DNA of 44,273 nt from Pyrenophora tritici-repentis (lineage: Eukaryota > Ascomycota > Dothideomycetes > Pleosporales > Pleosporaceae), in assembly GCF_003171515.1 (NCBI RefSeq), contig NW_027093986.1:1-44273 (forward strand), in the 5' to 3' direction. The notes under the pieces were generated by a model, which was not told the DNA's origin, did not search any database, and saw nothing but the letters and a program-made list of their open reading frames with translations. The position numbers and the translations under genes were made by a program. Shown piece after piece: positions 16,955 through 27,700 of the stretch (the first letter of the stretch is position 1; every line of letters begins with the position of its first letter).

Positions 16955-19900
16955 ATGGCGCAGTTCCGCGGCATGGTACATGGGCTGGCTAGCGAGAGCC
17001 GGCGATTATTAACAGAGGAGTTAATGTTTAGCAGCAAGGCAGCGCCGGTGCCGGCAGTGCCATGGGAGAGCATACGTGACAACCCAACCGACGAGCGGCC
17101 AGGATGGAACTTTTTGAAGGATCATCGCACAAACATGCCCGTCAACGGCGAGAGGTGGTTATTTGAGCGGGTAGGCGAGAGCGCCAGCATCCGGAGTCGG
17201 TTCATGAAGCCCGGGACGCAGTCAGGGGTAGACCGACAGGCAATAGAGCGATACATGGACCGGGTGGTAGAATTTCGCGAGAAGCTGGCGGTGTTAATGC
17301 ACATAACGGGTGGGCAGCCAGCGCGAGGGCCAGAGCTACTGAGCGTACGGCATAGCAACACAGTGCAAGGGGGGCATCGCAATATATTCATCGAGGACGG
17401 CATGGTGGTGTTTGTGACACGGTACCACAAGGGATACAAAGTCAGCGGCGACGTCAAGATTATCCATCGATATTTGCCGCGCGAGGTGGGCGAGCTGGTA
17501 GTGTGGTATATGTGGCTGGTGTTGCCGTTCCAGCAGCGGCTCGAGGCGTTGGTGTGGGAGAAGGAGGCAGTTTCGTCGCATATGTGGCCAGCAGACCCCA
17601 GCGGCCGCAAGTGGACGACCGATCGGCTGCGGGAGGCGTTGAAGCGCGAGAGCCGGATCGCGATGGGCCAGGAGTGGACGTTTGCCGGGTACCGGGAGAT
17701 GGCGATTGGCATCAGCCGGCGGTTTTTGCGTGGATCGACAGCGTTCCAGGCAGATGAGGGCGAGGAGAATAAGGAGTGGGCTGAGGAGCAGGCAGGAGAT
17801 TCGATTGCCGACGAGCAGGCGGGCCATACGTCGCACGTGGCGGGACTGGTATACGCGCGAGGGATCATGGAGCAGTCAGGGGCCGTGGCGGATAGGCGGC
17901 AGCAGTTCCGGGCATCGAGCACGGATTGGCATAGATTTTTGGGCTTCCAGGCAGGCTTGGACGACCAGAGAAGAAGCAGCAAGCGGAAGAGAGCGCCGTT
18001 TGAGAGCGAGGCAGACGAGGCAAGGGTGGATCGGTGGCAGCGGCTGAGGAAGATGGACGCGAGAGCGCAGCTGAAGCGCATGATGGGCGAGGAGGCCAAG
18101 TTCCGGGGGGTGCAGGAGGCAGCGATCAAAGCCATCACAGCAGGCGAGAGTCCCGTAGTAGCGGTGATGCCGACGGGGGCAGGCAAGAGCTTGTTGTTCA
18201 TGTTGCCGGCGTGGGCAGAGCAGGGCGGCACGACGGTGGTGGTAGTGCCGTTGATCGCGTTGCGTGGCGACATGGCACAGCGGTGCAAGAAGCTAGGGAT
18301 ATCGTGCGTAGAGTGGCAGAGTCGGCGTCCGCCAGACGCAGCAGCGGTGGTGTTAGTGACGCCCGAGTCGGCAGTTGGAGAGGAATTTGCAACGTTTTTA
18401 AACCGGCTACGAGCGACGCGGCAGCTAGATCGGATTATTATCGACGAGTGCCATATCGTGTTAAACCGGCAGTACACGTTCCGCAAGCAGATGCAGCAGC
18501 TAGGTAAGCTAGTGGCTGTAGAGACGCAGATGGTCATGTTAACAGCAACGTTGCCACCCAGCGAGGAGGACGAGTTATTCCGGCGAATGCATTTTGAGCG
18601 TGGGCAGGTAAGAATGTTTAGGGCACCAACAGCACGGAGCAACATAGCGTACCGGGTGGTAAGGGTAGAGAAGGAGAGGAAGAGACAGGAGGTAGAGGCA
18701 ACGGTGTTGGCGATGGTACAGCAGAAGGTCCGAAAGTATAAGAGCGGCAAGATTGTAGTGTACGGCAACTCAGTGCCAAAGGTCAAGGGGTTAGCCGAGA
18801 AGCTCAAGTGCCATGCGTATCATCACCACGCGGTTGGCAAGGCAAGCATGTTGGAGGAGTTCATGGGCGGCAAGCAGCGGGTGATTGTGGCAACCAGCGC
18901 GTTGGGCATGGGAGTGGACGTGCCCGATATCCGGTGCATTGTCCACATGGATTGGCCGTTTAGCGTGTTGGATTACGCGCAGGAGAGCGGGCGAGCCGGG
19001 CGAGACGGGGAGCGGAGCGAGGCCATCATGATGGTGCAGGACGGCGAGCAGCGAGCGGCGGATGACAAGCAGGGGGAGGCGGAGCAGCGGTTGGTGCGAG
19101 CATACGTCGAAGGCATAGACGAGGCGGCGACATGTAGACGGGTAATGTTGGACGGGTATTTAGACAGGCGCGAGGCCGAGCGAGCTCGGTGCGAGGAGGG
19201 AGAGGAGAGGTGTGACGTATGCATGAGAGCCGACGGGGAGGAGATGGAGGAGGAGGAGATGGAGGAGGAGGAGATGGAGGAGGAGATGGAGGAGGAGATG
19301 GAGGAGGAGATGGAAGAGATGGAGGAGGTGGAGGAGGTGGAGGAGGTGGAGGAGATGGAGGTGGTGGAGGTGGCCGAGGGCGGCAGCAGCAACGAAGAAG
19401 AGGCGGAGACATTGGAGAGGGAGCAAGAAGAGGCGCGGCAGGCGTTTAATCAGCAGCAACGAGAGCAAGGCGGCCCGCGACAGAGATTGATACAGCAGCG
19501 GCAGCAGGAGTTCGCCGACGTCGAGTGGCTGCGTAGGCAGCTGGCGCAATGGATAAACCGGTGTGGGTTATGCGAGGCGGTAGGGCAAGGATCGAGCGCA
19601 CACGACGTACGGCAATGTTGGCGACAGGAGAGCCAGCGGATCAAGGAGTCGATTAAGAGGATGGAAGAGACAATTAAGTTTGAGCGTTATTCGGGCTGTT
19701 TTTGGTGTGGAGTGCCGCAGGAGATATGCAATCGGTGGGAAAGGAATAGTTTTGGGCGATATCAGAGAGTCCAAGACGGGGATTGCCAGTATAGAGGGGT
19801 ATTAATAGGCGGGTTATTAAGTATAGCATTAGGGCGGAGCGAGGTAGGAAACCGATGGACGGCGCGGTTAGAGGAGTTCGGGGTTAGTAATTCAGGAGCA

Positions 19901-20008
19901 GGGCCGACGTTGTTTGAGTTTTTAGGAAAAAAGCGATTGTTAGAGACGGTTGAGAGCAATAACTTAGCAGGAGAGTTTTGTTGGATTACAAGATTAATAG
20001 GCGAGTAG
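16955..20008 (+). CDS. Recombinase-like / RecQ helicase fusion (intact 3' part of TLH B)
   Basis: A 1017-residue open frame counted from the first ATG after MITE 2; the frame is open back into the MITE without an upstream ATG. The first third holds R at 17324 (ARGPEL), K at 17429 (YHKGYK), R at 17693 (GYRE), H at 17825 (GHTS) and Y at 17852 (VYAR). RecQ motifs follow: Walker A MPTGAGKS near 18165, DECH near 18445, LTATLPP near 18540, VIVATSALGMGVDVPD near 18885, QESGRAGRDG near 18980. The C-terminus has a Met-Glu-Glu tract and Cys pairs (RCGLC, CFWCG). An ATP-dependent 3'-5' DNA helicase is expected from the family. Without the N-terminal zinc fingers its targeting may be altered. Confidence 0.75.
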   Translation: MAQFRGMVHGLASESRRLLTEELMFSSKAAPVPAVPWESIRDNPTDERPGWNFLKDHRTNMPVNGERWLFERVGESASIRSRFMKPGTQSGVDRQAIERYMDRVVEFREKLAVLMHITGGQPARGPELLSVRHSNTVQGGHRNIFIEDGMVVFVTRYHKGYKVSGDVKIIHRYLPREVGELVVWYMWLVLPFQQRLEALVWEKEAVSSHMWPADPSGRKWTTDRLREALKRESRIAMGQEWTFAGYREMAIGISRRFLRGSTAFQADEGEENKEWAEEQAGDSIADEQAGHTSHVAGLVYARGIMEQSGAVADRRQQFRASSTDWHRFLGFQAGLDDQRRSSKRKRAPFESEADEARVDRWQRLRKMDARAQLKRMMGEEAKFRGVQEAAIKAITAGESPVVAVMPTGAGKSLLFMLPAWAEQGGTTVVVVPLIALRGDMAQRCKKLGISCVEWQSRRPPDAAAVVLVTPESAVGEEFATFLNRLRATRQLDRIIIDECHIVLNRQYTFRKQMQQLGKLVAVETQMVMLTATLPPSEEDELFRRMHFERGQVRMFRAPTARSNIAYRVVRVEKERKRQEVEATVLAMVQQKVRKYKSGKIVVYGNSVPKVKGLAEKLKCHAYHHHAVGKASMLEEFMGGKQRVIVATSALGMGVDVPDIRCIVHMDWPFSVLDYAQESGRAGRDGERSEAIMMVQDGEQRAADDKQGEAEQRLVRAYVEGIDEAATCRRVMLDGYLDRREAERARCEEGEERCDVCMRADGEEMEEEEMEEEEMEEEMEEEMEEEMEEMEEVEEVEEVEEMEVVEVAEGGSSNEEEAETLEREQEEARQAFNQQQREQGGPRQRLIQQRQQEFADVEWLRRQLAQWINRCGLCEAVGQGSSAHDVRQCWRQESQRIKESIKRMEETIKFERYSGCFWCGVPQEICNRWERNSFGRYQRVQDGDCQYRGVLIGGLLSIALGRSEVGNRWTARLEEFGVSNSGAGPTLFEFLGKKRLLETVESNNLAGEFCWITRLIGE
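19237..19377 (+). repeat. Met-Glu-Glu coding repeat, long allele
   Basis: Repeats of GGAGGAGAT and GGAGGTGGA type encode Met-Glu-Glu and Val-Glu-Glu units between the helicase core and the Cys-rich C-terminus. The tract has 21 more codons than TLH A and ends in a Val-rich variant, so it is a length-variable site. Confidence 0.8.
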
Positions 20009-23000
20009 AGGAAATATAGAGAGTTGTAACGTTGACGAGGGTAGCTCCAACAGCTCGAGTAGGTCGGATAGTGTAAGCAGCGATAAAGGCAAGAGCAGCA
20101 AGATCAGCGAGAGCGTAGGCAGGGTTAGCAGCAAGAGAGATAGCAGCAACAGTGACGATAGTAGCAGCAGTAAGAGTAGCGACGAAGGCGAGGGCAGCGA
20201 GAGCAGTGATCAAGGCGAGAGCAGCGAGAGTAGTGACGAAGGCGAGGGTAGTAAAGATATTAGAGGTAGCGAAAGCAGCGGCAACAGCGAGAGCAATGAG
20301 AGCAACGACAAAGACGAGGGCAGAGAAGGTAACGAGAGCGGCGAGAGCAGTAAGAGCGCAGGCAGCGTTGGTAGCGAGAGCAATAGCTGCAACAGTGGCG
20401 ATAGTGGCGATAGCGAGGGCAGCGACGACGGCGAGGATGGCGAGGATGGCGAGGATGGCGAGGACAGCGAGGGCAACTTGATGGCAGGTAGCGAAAGCAG
20501 TAATAGCAGCTTGAGCAGGGAGGAAAAGCGAGGGTCGTGACGACGGCGAGAGTAGCTCCGATAGCGAGAGCAGCAAGAGCGAGAGCAGCAAGAGCGGCAA
20601 GAGCAACGAGAGCGAGGCAGGCGAGGCAGGCGAGAGCAACGAGATGGCAAGTAGCGAGAGCGAGGCAGGCGAGGCAGGCGAGAGCAACGAGATGGCAAGT
20701 AGCGAGAGCGTAGGGAGCGAGAGAGGCGAGAGAAATAAGAGCAGCGACATGATAGGTAGCGTTGGCAGCGAGAGCATCGAGAGCCGCGCATATAGCGAGA
20801 GTAACGAGAACAGAGCGAGTAGCGAGAGCAGCGACGACGGTAAGGACAGCGAGAGCAGGAGCCGCAGCGGCGAAAGGAGTTGTAGAAGCCGTAGCAGCGG
20901 TAGGAAGTGAGAAGCAGCGAGAGTAGCGCGAGCAGTGGGGGGACAGCAGGGACAGCGAGAGCAGTAGGGAAAGCAAGAGCAGGGGCAGAAGTAGTTATAG
21001 CGGCCGCAGGCGTAGTAGGAGCGGTGGGGAGTGAGGAGCAGAAGCGAGGATATCGATAGCAGCGAGAGCAGCGAGGACGGCGGGGATAGTAGGGATAGCG
21101 GGATCAGCTGTGAGAGAAGCGAGGATAGCGAGAGTAGGAAAGCAGGAGCCGCAGGCGCGATAGAAGTAAGAGTAGCAAGAGCAGTAAGAGCAGGATGTGT
21201 AGCCGCGAGGATAGAGGCAATTAAGGTAATTAAGGTGATTGCGATGATTGCGAGGACAGTAAGAGCAACAAGGGCAGCGCAAGAAAGGGGCGAACGGCAA
21301 GGGAATTAACTATTAAGTTAATTGTAGCGATTGCAAGGACAGCGGGAACAGCGAGGATAGTAAGGGCAGTAAGGGTAGAAAGGACAGCGGAAGCAGCGAG
21401 GACAACGAGGACAGCGAGGATTGTAAGGACAGCGGAAGCAGCGAGGACAACGAGGACAGCGAGGATTGTAAGGACAGCGGAAGCAGCGAGGACAACGAGG
21501 ACAGCGAGGATTGTAAGGACAGCGGAAGCAGCGAGGATAATGAGGACAGCGAGGATAGTAAGAACAGCGAGGATAGTAAGGACAGTAAGAGTAGCGAGGA
21601 TAGCGAAAGTAGGAGAGTAGCAGTAGCAATAGCAGTAGCCGGAGGTGTATATAAGCTGTAAGAGGTAAGAGGTAGAAGTAAGGATATTATAAGCAGCAAG
21701 GATAGCAGGGGCAGAAGCGGCAACAGGTGCAGGGGTAGTAGGAGTAGTAATAAGAATATTAAGAGCAGTGCAAGTTACAAGGACAAGGGACAAAGTAAGG
21801 ACAGTAGAGATAGTAAGAGTATCAGGAGCAGCGAGAACAGAAGCCGTAGGATTGATAGCGAAGATATTAAGAGCAGCAAGGAAAGCGAAAGTAGCGAGGG
21901 TAGTAAGAGCAGCGACAAGAGGAGCGGTAGCGGCCGCCGAAACCGCAGTTACCGCAGGTGGAGGAGGCGTAGGAGGTAAGGGGCAGAAGAGAGCAGTAGA
22001 GACAGCGGGAACAGCGGGGAAAGCGAGAGCAGCAAGAAGGACGGGGATAGTAGAGATAGAGGAAGTGGCGAGAGCAGAAGCAGTAATAGGGAGGATTGCG
22101 GAATGCGGAGGAGTAAGAGCGGTAGGAGTAAGAGTAGCAAGAGCAGGACGTAGAAGTAAGAGCCGTAGGAGCAGGAGCAGTAAGAATAGCAGGAGTAGCA
22201 AGGGTAGGAGCTTTAAAGGCGGCAGCAACGAGGGTGTTACAAGCAGCGAAAATAATAGGAGCAGGGAGAGTGGTCGCAGTAAGGATAGCGATAGAAGCGA
22301 GGTTGGCGACAGCAGGGACAGTAGTAGTAGCAAGAATAGCGAGAGTAGCGAGAGCAATAGCAGTGAGAGCTAGAGCATTAAGAGTAGCAGCAATAAGAGC
22401 AGTAACCGTAGGAGTAGGCGCATTAAGAGTAAAAGCTGCAGGAGTAAGAGCAGTAAGGGCGGAAATAGTAGGAGCGTAATTAGCGAGAGCAGGAGCAGCG
22501 AGGACAGCAGGAGCAGCTGGAATGGCGAGAGCAGCAAGGACGGAGTGGATAGCAAGAATAGGAAGCGTAGGGGCCGCAGTGGCGATATTTGTAGAAGCGG
22601 CAGTAAACACAGGTGTAGTAGTAGCCGTAGGAGTAATAACGAGCATGTTAAAAGCAGCAAGGACGGCAGGAACAGCGGGAGTTGCAATAGTAGAACCCGT
22701 AACCGTAATTGAATAGACAGTAAGAGTGATAGTCGCGATAGAAGGAAAAGTTACAAGAATAGCAGCCGTAGCCGTGGTAGAAGCAAGAGTAATTATAATA
22801 GAGGCAAAGATAGTAACAGTAGTAAGAGTAATAAGCACAGTAAGGGTATAGTAAGAGCAAAAGTTTAAAGAAGAGTTATTTATGTTAAAATAAGTATGCA
22901 GGTATAAAGCAAAGAAAAGAAAGATTCGAAAAGAGAGAGTATAAAGTTGGTGAGATTCATAATCGATAGATGAGGTAGGTAAAACAGGTATAGTTTGTAG

Positions 23001-23760
23001 TATATATTAGATAGTGTTTAAGAAAGAAATCAAGCATAGAATTAAGTAGGATTTAAGGATTAGGATTGTAGTAGAAGACAGAGCAAGTTATTAGGAATAC
23101 ATTAATAAGAAGATAGAAGAAAAGATTAAGTTTATATAAAAGTAGAGTCATAAGAAGAAGATATAAATAAAAAAGATATAAGAGATTATGTTTCAATAAT
23201 ATTAAAAAGAGATGTTAGAAAAGAAAGAAGAATAAAAGAAACCCGATATAATTTAAGAGGAGTATAGTAAAGGGAATAGAAGATAGGTAGAAGAAGAAAG
23301 AGAGAGAAAGATAAGGAAGTTTATAGAGAAGGACATAAGAAGCAAAAGATAAAGAGAAAGAAGGAGAAGTAAAGAAAATAGAAAGAGAAGTAAAAAAATA
23401 TAGAGCAAGTAAAGAGAGAGTAGCAAGAACAGCAGTAGTAATAAGGATAAGGATAGAGTTAAGGTACAGTACAATAATGCATAGTGGGTATTTAAGCAAC
23501 AGTAGTAAGACGAGGCAGGCCGTGTTGGACGTGCATACAGTAGGTAGAGTTTAAGTTTACCGACGCAGAATAGTGATAGAGGTATATAGGGTAGTAGATA
23601 ATGCGATGCGGTATATAGACGGCGGTAGGCGAAGGACAGAGCCGACACAATATACAACAGTATTAGAGAACTAAGAGGTAGTAGGCAAAGGAGATAGTTG
23701 AAGAAGTATTTAGGTTGTGTTAGTATAGCGAATGGTATAACGTGTGTATACAAGCAATAA
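20009..23760 (+). repeat. TLH unit B purine-rich tail (longest copy)
   Basis: The first 1401 bp match tail A and the segment 21736 to about 23410 matches 1-1690. The plus strand is purine-rich throughout, AGC/GAG-type first and A-rich (AAGAAG) from about 22860. Beyond 23420 the sequence becomes less regular. Many open frames on both strands are low-complexity and phase-drifting, so no gene is called in this 3.7-kb stretch. Confidence 0.7.
21380..21559 (+). repeat. 45-bp tandem repeat, four units
   Basis: The unit starts AAGGACAGCGGAAGCAGC and ends GCGAGGATTGT, with starts at 21380, 21425, 21470 and 21515; the last unit is degenerate. Tail A ends inside the first unit. Forty-five is a multiple of three, in keeping with the triplet texture of the tail. 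Confidence 0.85.
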
Positions 23761-23939
23761 GAAGATAATAGATACGGAGGAGATTAGACAGCAGATATAA
23801 AAGATTGTTAGTTTCGAGGGTATTTATAGCAAGGTTGGGCAATTAGGATAGTAGGGGAATAGATAGGGAATATGCGAAGGGCGGGTGATAAGCAAAGCGA
23901 GGACAAAATAGGGAGATGTTAGTGACGGGGAGGAGAAAT

Positions 23940-24180
23940 ACAAAAGAAGCAGTTAAGATTGTGTTAGAGTAGATTTGTATAAGGGTTATTCGTTATGTAT
24001 TTAGTAGGGAGTTAGGCAGGAGAAATGTAAGGGGTAGGAGAGGAATTGTTCGGGGCAGTATTGGATAGTACGAGACGCAAATTGATAGTGTAACAGAGTA
24101 TTAATAGGGGGGTTAATAGAGGAAGAGGTAGGGTAGAGGGAGGTAAGAGAGTAGTGGAGGGCGCGGTTAAAGGGGTTAGG
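23940..24180 (+). pseudogene. Decayed TLH C-terminal relic
   Basis: Patches of the TLH 3' coding sequence are recognisable in order: GTTATTCG, then GGCAGGAGA, then GTATTAATAGG, GGGTTA and GGCGCGGTTA. They correspond to 12800-12995 of TLH A. Several differences are G-to-A or C-to-T. The relic lies downstream of tail B, implying an older, degraded TLH unit in the same orientation. Confidence 0.6.
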
Positions 24181-24189
24181 GGTAGAGAG

Positions 24190-24320
24190 AGGAAGGGTCA
24201 GGGAGAGGAAGGGTCAGGGAGGGTAGAGAGGATCAGGGAGGGTAGAGAGGATCAGGGAGGTAGAGAGGATCAGGGAGGGTAGAGAGGATCAGGGAGGGTA
24301 GAGAGGATCAGGGAGGGTAA
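24190..24320 (+). repeat. 19-bp minisatellite
   Basis: About six imperfect units of GGGTAGAGAGGATCAGGGA. The array follows the TLH relic and ends near a GGGTTAGG motif (24323-24330) that resembles a telomere repeat. Confidence 0.75.
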
Positions 24321-24489
24321 GAGGGTTAGGTATTATAGTATAAGAAGATAACTAGAGAAAGTAAGTAAAAAGAGTTAAGAATAATAAAGTGGATAGTAAA
24401 TAATATATAGGGGGGTTTTAGAGAGGAGGAAATATAAGAGAGTTTACTAGAAAATAAGAAAGAGGGGTTTCAGAGTAGGCAGAAGCGTA
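24321..24489. other. Unassigned purine-rich spacer
   Basis: A/G-rich sequence between the minisatellite and the tail of LINE 2. No gene or element recognised. Confidence 0.4.
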
Positions 24490-24517
24490 AATTATTATTA
24501 TTATTATATTCCATTAG

Positions 24518-24549
24518 AGTCCTGTATCAGTCGGTGACTATGTAGGACT
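24518..24549 (-). promoter_or_regulatory. 3' terminal stem-loop of LINE 2
   Basis: In sense orientation AGTCCT and a following AGTC-like block pair with GACT and AGGACT, separated by a few bases, just upstream of the TAA tail. The same structure is at 43021-43052 and 43536-43567. It may be the reverse-transcriptase recognition structure; that role is inferred. Confidence 0.5.
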
Positions 24550-24738
24550 TTGGCTAAGCCGTTCTATGTATGATGGTCGTTGTGGAGTTTCTATGGGTCT
24601 TGTACAATTTGGGTGGTGTTTTGCGTACTCCAATTTCAGAGCTAGTCTTCCATTGGCGGGTGCTAAAGAGCAGTGTGGTGAATAGAAAGAGATGTAGCAG
24701 CGGGCTCTTTTAGATAAGGAAATATTGTTTTTGTAGTT

Positions 24739-27700
24739 TTATACAGTGTCTGTCTGTTCGGTGGTTTGCCCAAGGTGCCATTTTCTCGTGCCAATCCTAG
24801 TACTTGCAATAAAGGCTAGAGTAGCTTTGATGCCTGTCTTTGTTTGGAGGAGGAGTGGGAGGGTGATGGGTCTGTGTGGTATTGCTTCTTTGAGTGTATT
24901 TCGATGTGTTTTGTACTGTTTGCAATCTAGAAGTAGATGCTGTGGTGTTTGTGGTTTGTAGCATATACATAGATTGCAGTCTCTCTTGTTGAATCTCTTA
25001 AGGTAGGAGTTGAAGTATCCATGTCCTAGCTTGAGTGAGTAGAACGCGCTCGAGATTTCTCTTGGTGTTCCTTCGGGACTTTGATTGTTGTATGTGTGTT
25101 GAGCTTGAAGATCCTTGAGTAGGAGCTTCTGTTTTTGGTGGGCCTGTCGGTATACCTCTTGTACTCCATCAGTTGTTCTGTTTTTTGTATTTTTGTTGAT
25201 TTCTGTGCCTAAGTAGGCTAGGCTCGCTGTGGTCGATGTTGTTGGTCTCTCTTTAGCTGCTTCCTTTGCTAGCGTGTCGGCTTTTTCGTTGCCCTTGACG
25301 TCGTTATGTCCTGGGGCCCACTGCAGGTGGATCGATGCTTTCTTTGTCGTTATTCTCTTTGCAGCTCTGATGCATCTTAGTAGCCACTGTTGTCCCGGGT
25401 TGTCCGATAGGTTGTTAAGCCTATGGATTGCTGCTTGGTTGTCTGCGTATACGTAGATCTCTTGGCCTTCTTGTGCCACTGTAGCCGCGTGTTCAAATGC
25501 CTGTGCTATCCCCTCTAGTTCACCGTTGTAGACTAGTTGGGAGCATCCAATGTTTGTCTTTTGAGAAAAGGTTTCTTCGTGGGTGGAGCTGTACGCTACT
25601 ACACCTACGCCGATCCCTATTCCCTTGTCGTGTTGTGAGGCATCTGAGTAGATTGCGGTGAAGTTATCTCCGCTCCTTGATAGGATATAATCCGTGTGTG
25701 CAATTGCCTCTTCCTTTTGCTCTTTTTTGATACAGTAACCTTGTAGTTAAGACTTTCCCATGGTCTGAACCTATATGGGATTATCTTTTCTACGCTATTG
25801 TTGTCTCTCTGGGATTGACTTAACAATAGTGTATAGTTGTCTATGCTGGTTTGGCTTTTTGTAGCTAGCTTTGTCTGTATTTGTGATCCTTGTAATTGCT
25901 TTCTGGATTGGGTGGTTGCTGGATAGCTGGTGTGCTCTAGACGCATACTTTCGGTTGTTGGTGTTGAGTCTAATTGCAGGTGACGTAAGTCCGGATTCAA
26001 TGCTTGTTGGTAGGGATGGTGACGTTCTAAACACTCAATTATCTTTACACGCCAGGTTGTGCAGTGATTGTAGGAGGCTAGTGGCGTAGCTTTGGTTCTT
26101 CCAGTATATTTGTGATCCGTAGTCTGCAACGCTTGTGACGCATGCTAGGTATAGTTGTCGTACTGCTTTTGGGGAGAGTCTCTTTCGATGTTGGCTAGTC
26201 TCCCTAGTCTATAGAATGCTTTCCTTGCTTGGCTTACGCGTGTAGCAATATGTTCCTTGAAGGACAGTCTATTGTCTATGTGGATACCTAGCCATTTGAT
26301 TGTGTCTTTCGGTTCTACAATGGTGTTGTCTGGAAGCTGTAGGCTTCTCTCTTTTCTCTCTTTCTTGGCGGTAAAGTGGATGAGCTCTGTCTTAGCTATA
26401 TCGAACATAATCGCTAAGTTTTTCCCTCGGTGAGATAGTAGGCGGACTTGCTGTTCTAGTATTTTGACATTTTTCTTTAGCGATGTTGAGGATGTCGATA
26501 GAGATAGGTCGTCAATATAGGATAGGTTGAAGCTTTGTAGTCCTGGGAAGAGGTCTCTGGTGTAGATAAGAAAGAAGATTGGAGACACTGGGCTGCCTTG
26601 AGGTATCCCAGCTATTATCTCGGAGAATTCTTGTGTCTTATTGTCGAAGGAGAGTCTTAGCGATCTGTTTGAGAAGAAGGATTTTGTCCAAGCGATAAGA
26701 CTAATTGGAAGGCCTAGCTTCTTAAGCGTTCGCAGGAATTGATTGTGTGAGACGTGGTCAAATGCTCCCTTTACGTCTAGGAAGATAGTTGATGTTATTT
26801 GGCCTTTCTGTTTCTGGTGCTGAATTTGGTCGATGAGTAGCATAGCTGCATCTATTGCAGATTTCTTGAGTCTACCCCAATTTGGGTTGGGTGTAGTAGC
26901 TCTGTGATTTCTGCTAGATTGCTCAGCCTACTTGCGGTGATCCTCTCGTTAATCTTTCCTAAACAGCTTAATAGAGTGATAACTCTGTAGGCTTTTGGGA
27001 TTGAATAGTCTGGTTTTGATGCCTTTTTAAGAACAGCTCCTGTAGCTTGTTTCCAGCATTTTGGGTGGTATCCATAGTTGAATAGGAGTGAGAAAGCTCT
27101 AAACATTGTTTGCGGTTGAGCTTTGTACGCGGCTGTGATTATGTCTTGTGTTATTGCATCTGGTCCTGGGGTGCTACTTTTGACTTGACTTGAGCATGCT
27201 CGTTCTAGTTCAGTCGTGGATAGTGCTGGCCAATCCCATCTCTTTTCCTGGTAGTTGGTGAATGTGGGCGCTTCGGTTATGGGCGGTGGTGGGAATAGCG
27301 TGTTGCGGAACGCTTGGCATTTCTTGTCGAATGATGTTTCTCCTTGTATAGGTGGAATTCTTTCGACTTTGTTATCCTTTGTATATGCCATGGCTTTGTA
27401 GATTGACTGCGGGTCTTCCTTCTCTAGGAATTCATTCCAGTGTTTCCTTTTAGCGTCTTTGATTGCCTTGTTGTAGGTGTTTCGTGCACGTAGGAAGTCT
27501 CTTTTCTAGTAGGCGTCGTGTATCGCAGTAGTTTCGAGCTTTTCTTTAAAAATCCTTCTATAGTGGGAAGTGTCTTGTCGTAGCTTTGTCAGCTCTTTGT
27601 TCCACCAAGCTTTTGGTTTTGGACCAAGTCTAGTGATAGGGATAGCTTTGTTTGCTGCAGTTTGGATTGCTTGAGTTATTGCTTTACCAATCTCTTCTAG

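Larger units (their letters stand above)
14973..20008 (+). pseudogene. Telomere-linked RecQ helicase (TLH) gene B, interrupted by two MITEs
   Basis: Same architecture as TLH A, with MITE 1 and MITE 2 at identical positions but without MITE 3 and MITE 4. Coding blocks are 14973-15886, 16015-16791 and 16920-20008. Discounting the two insertions and their 8-bp duplications gives one frame of about 1587 codons. The last block is fully open and keeps the recombinase-like region fused to RecQ. The Met-Glu-Glu tract is longer than in A. Few substitutions separate the copies, so the duplication is recent or the copies are homogenised. Confidence 0.9.

Noticed and set aside
16955..20008. Starship-type element driven by the recombinase-like domain
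   Set aside because: There is no DUF3435-like captain at an element edge, no cargo gene set and no definable element boundaries. The domain is embedded in a helicase fusion.
21380..21559. CRISPR-like array
   Set aside because: The 45-bp units are directly abutting tandem repeats without unique spacers, in a eukaryotic context.
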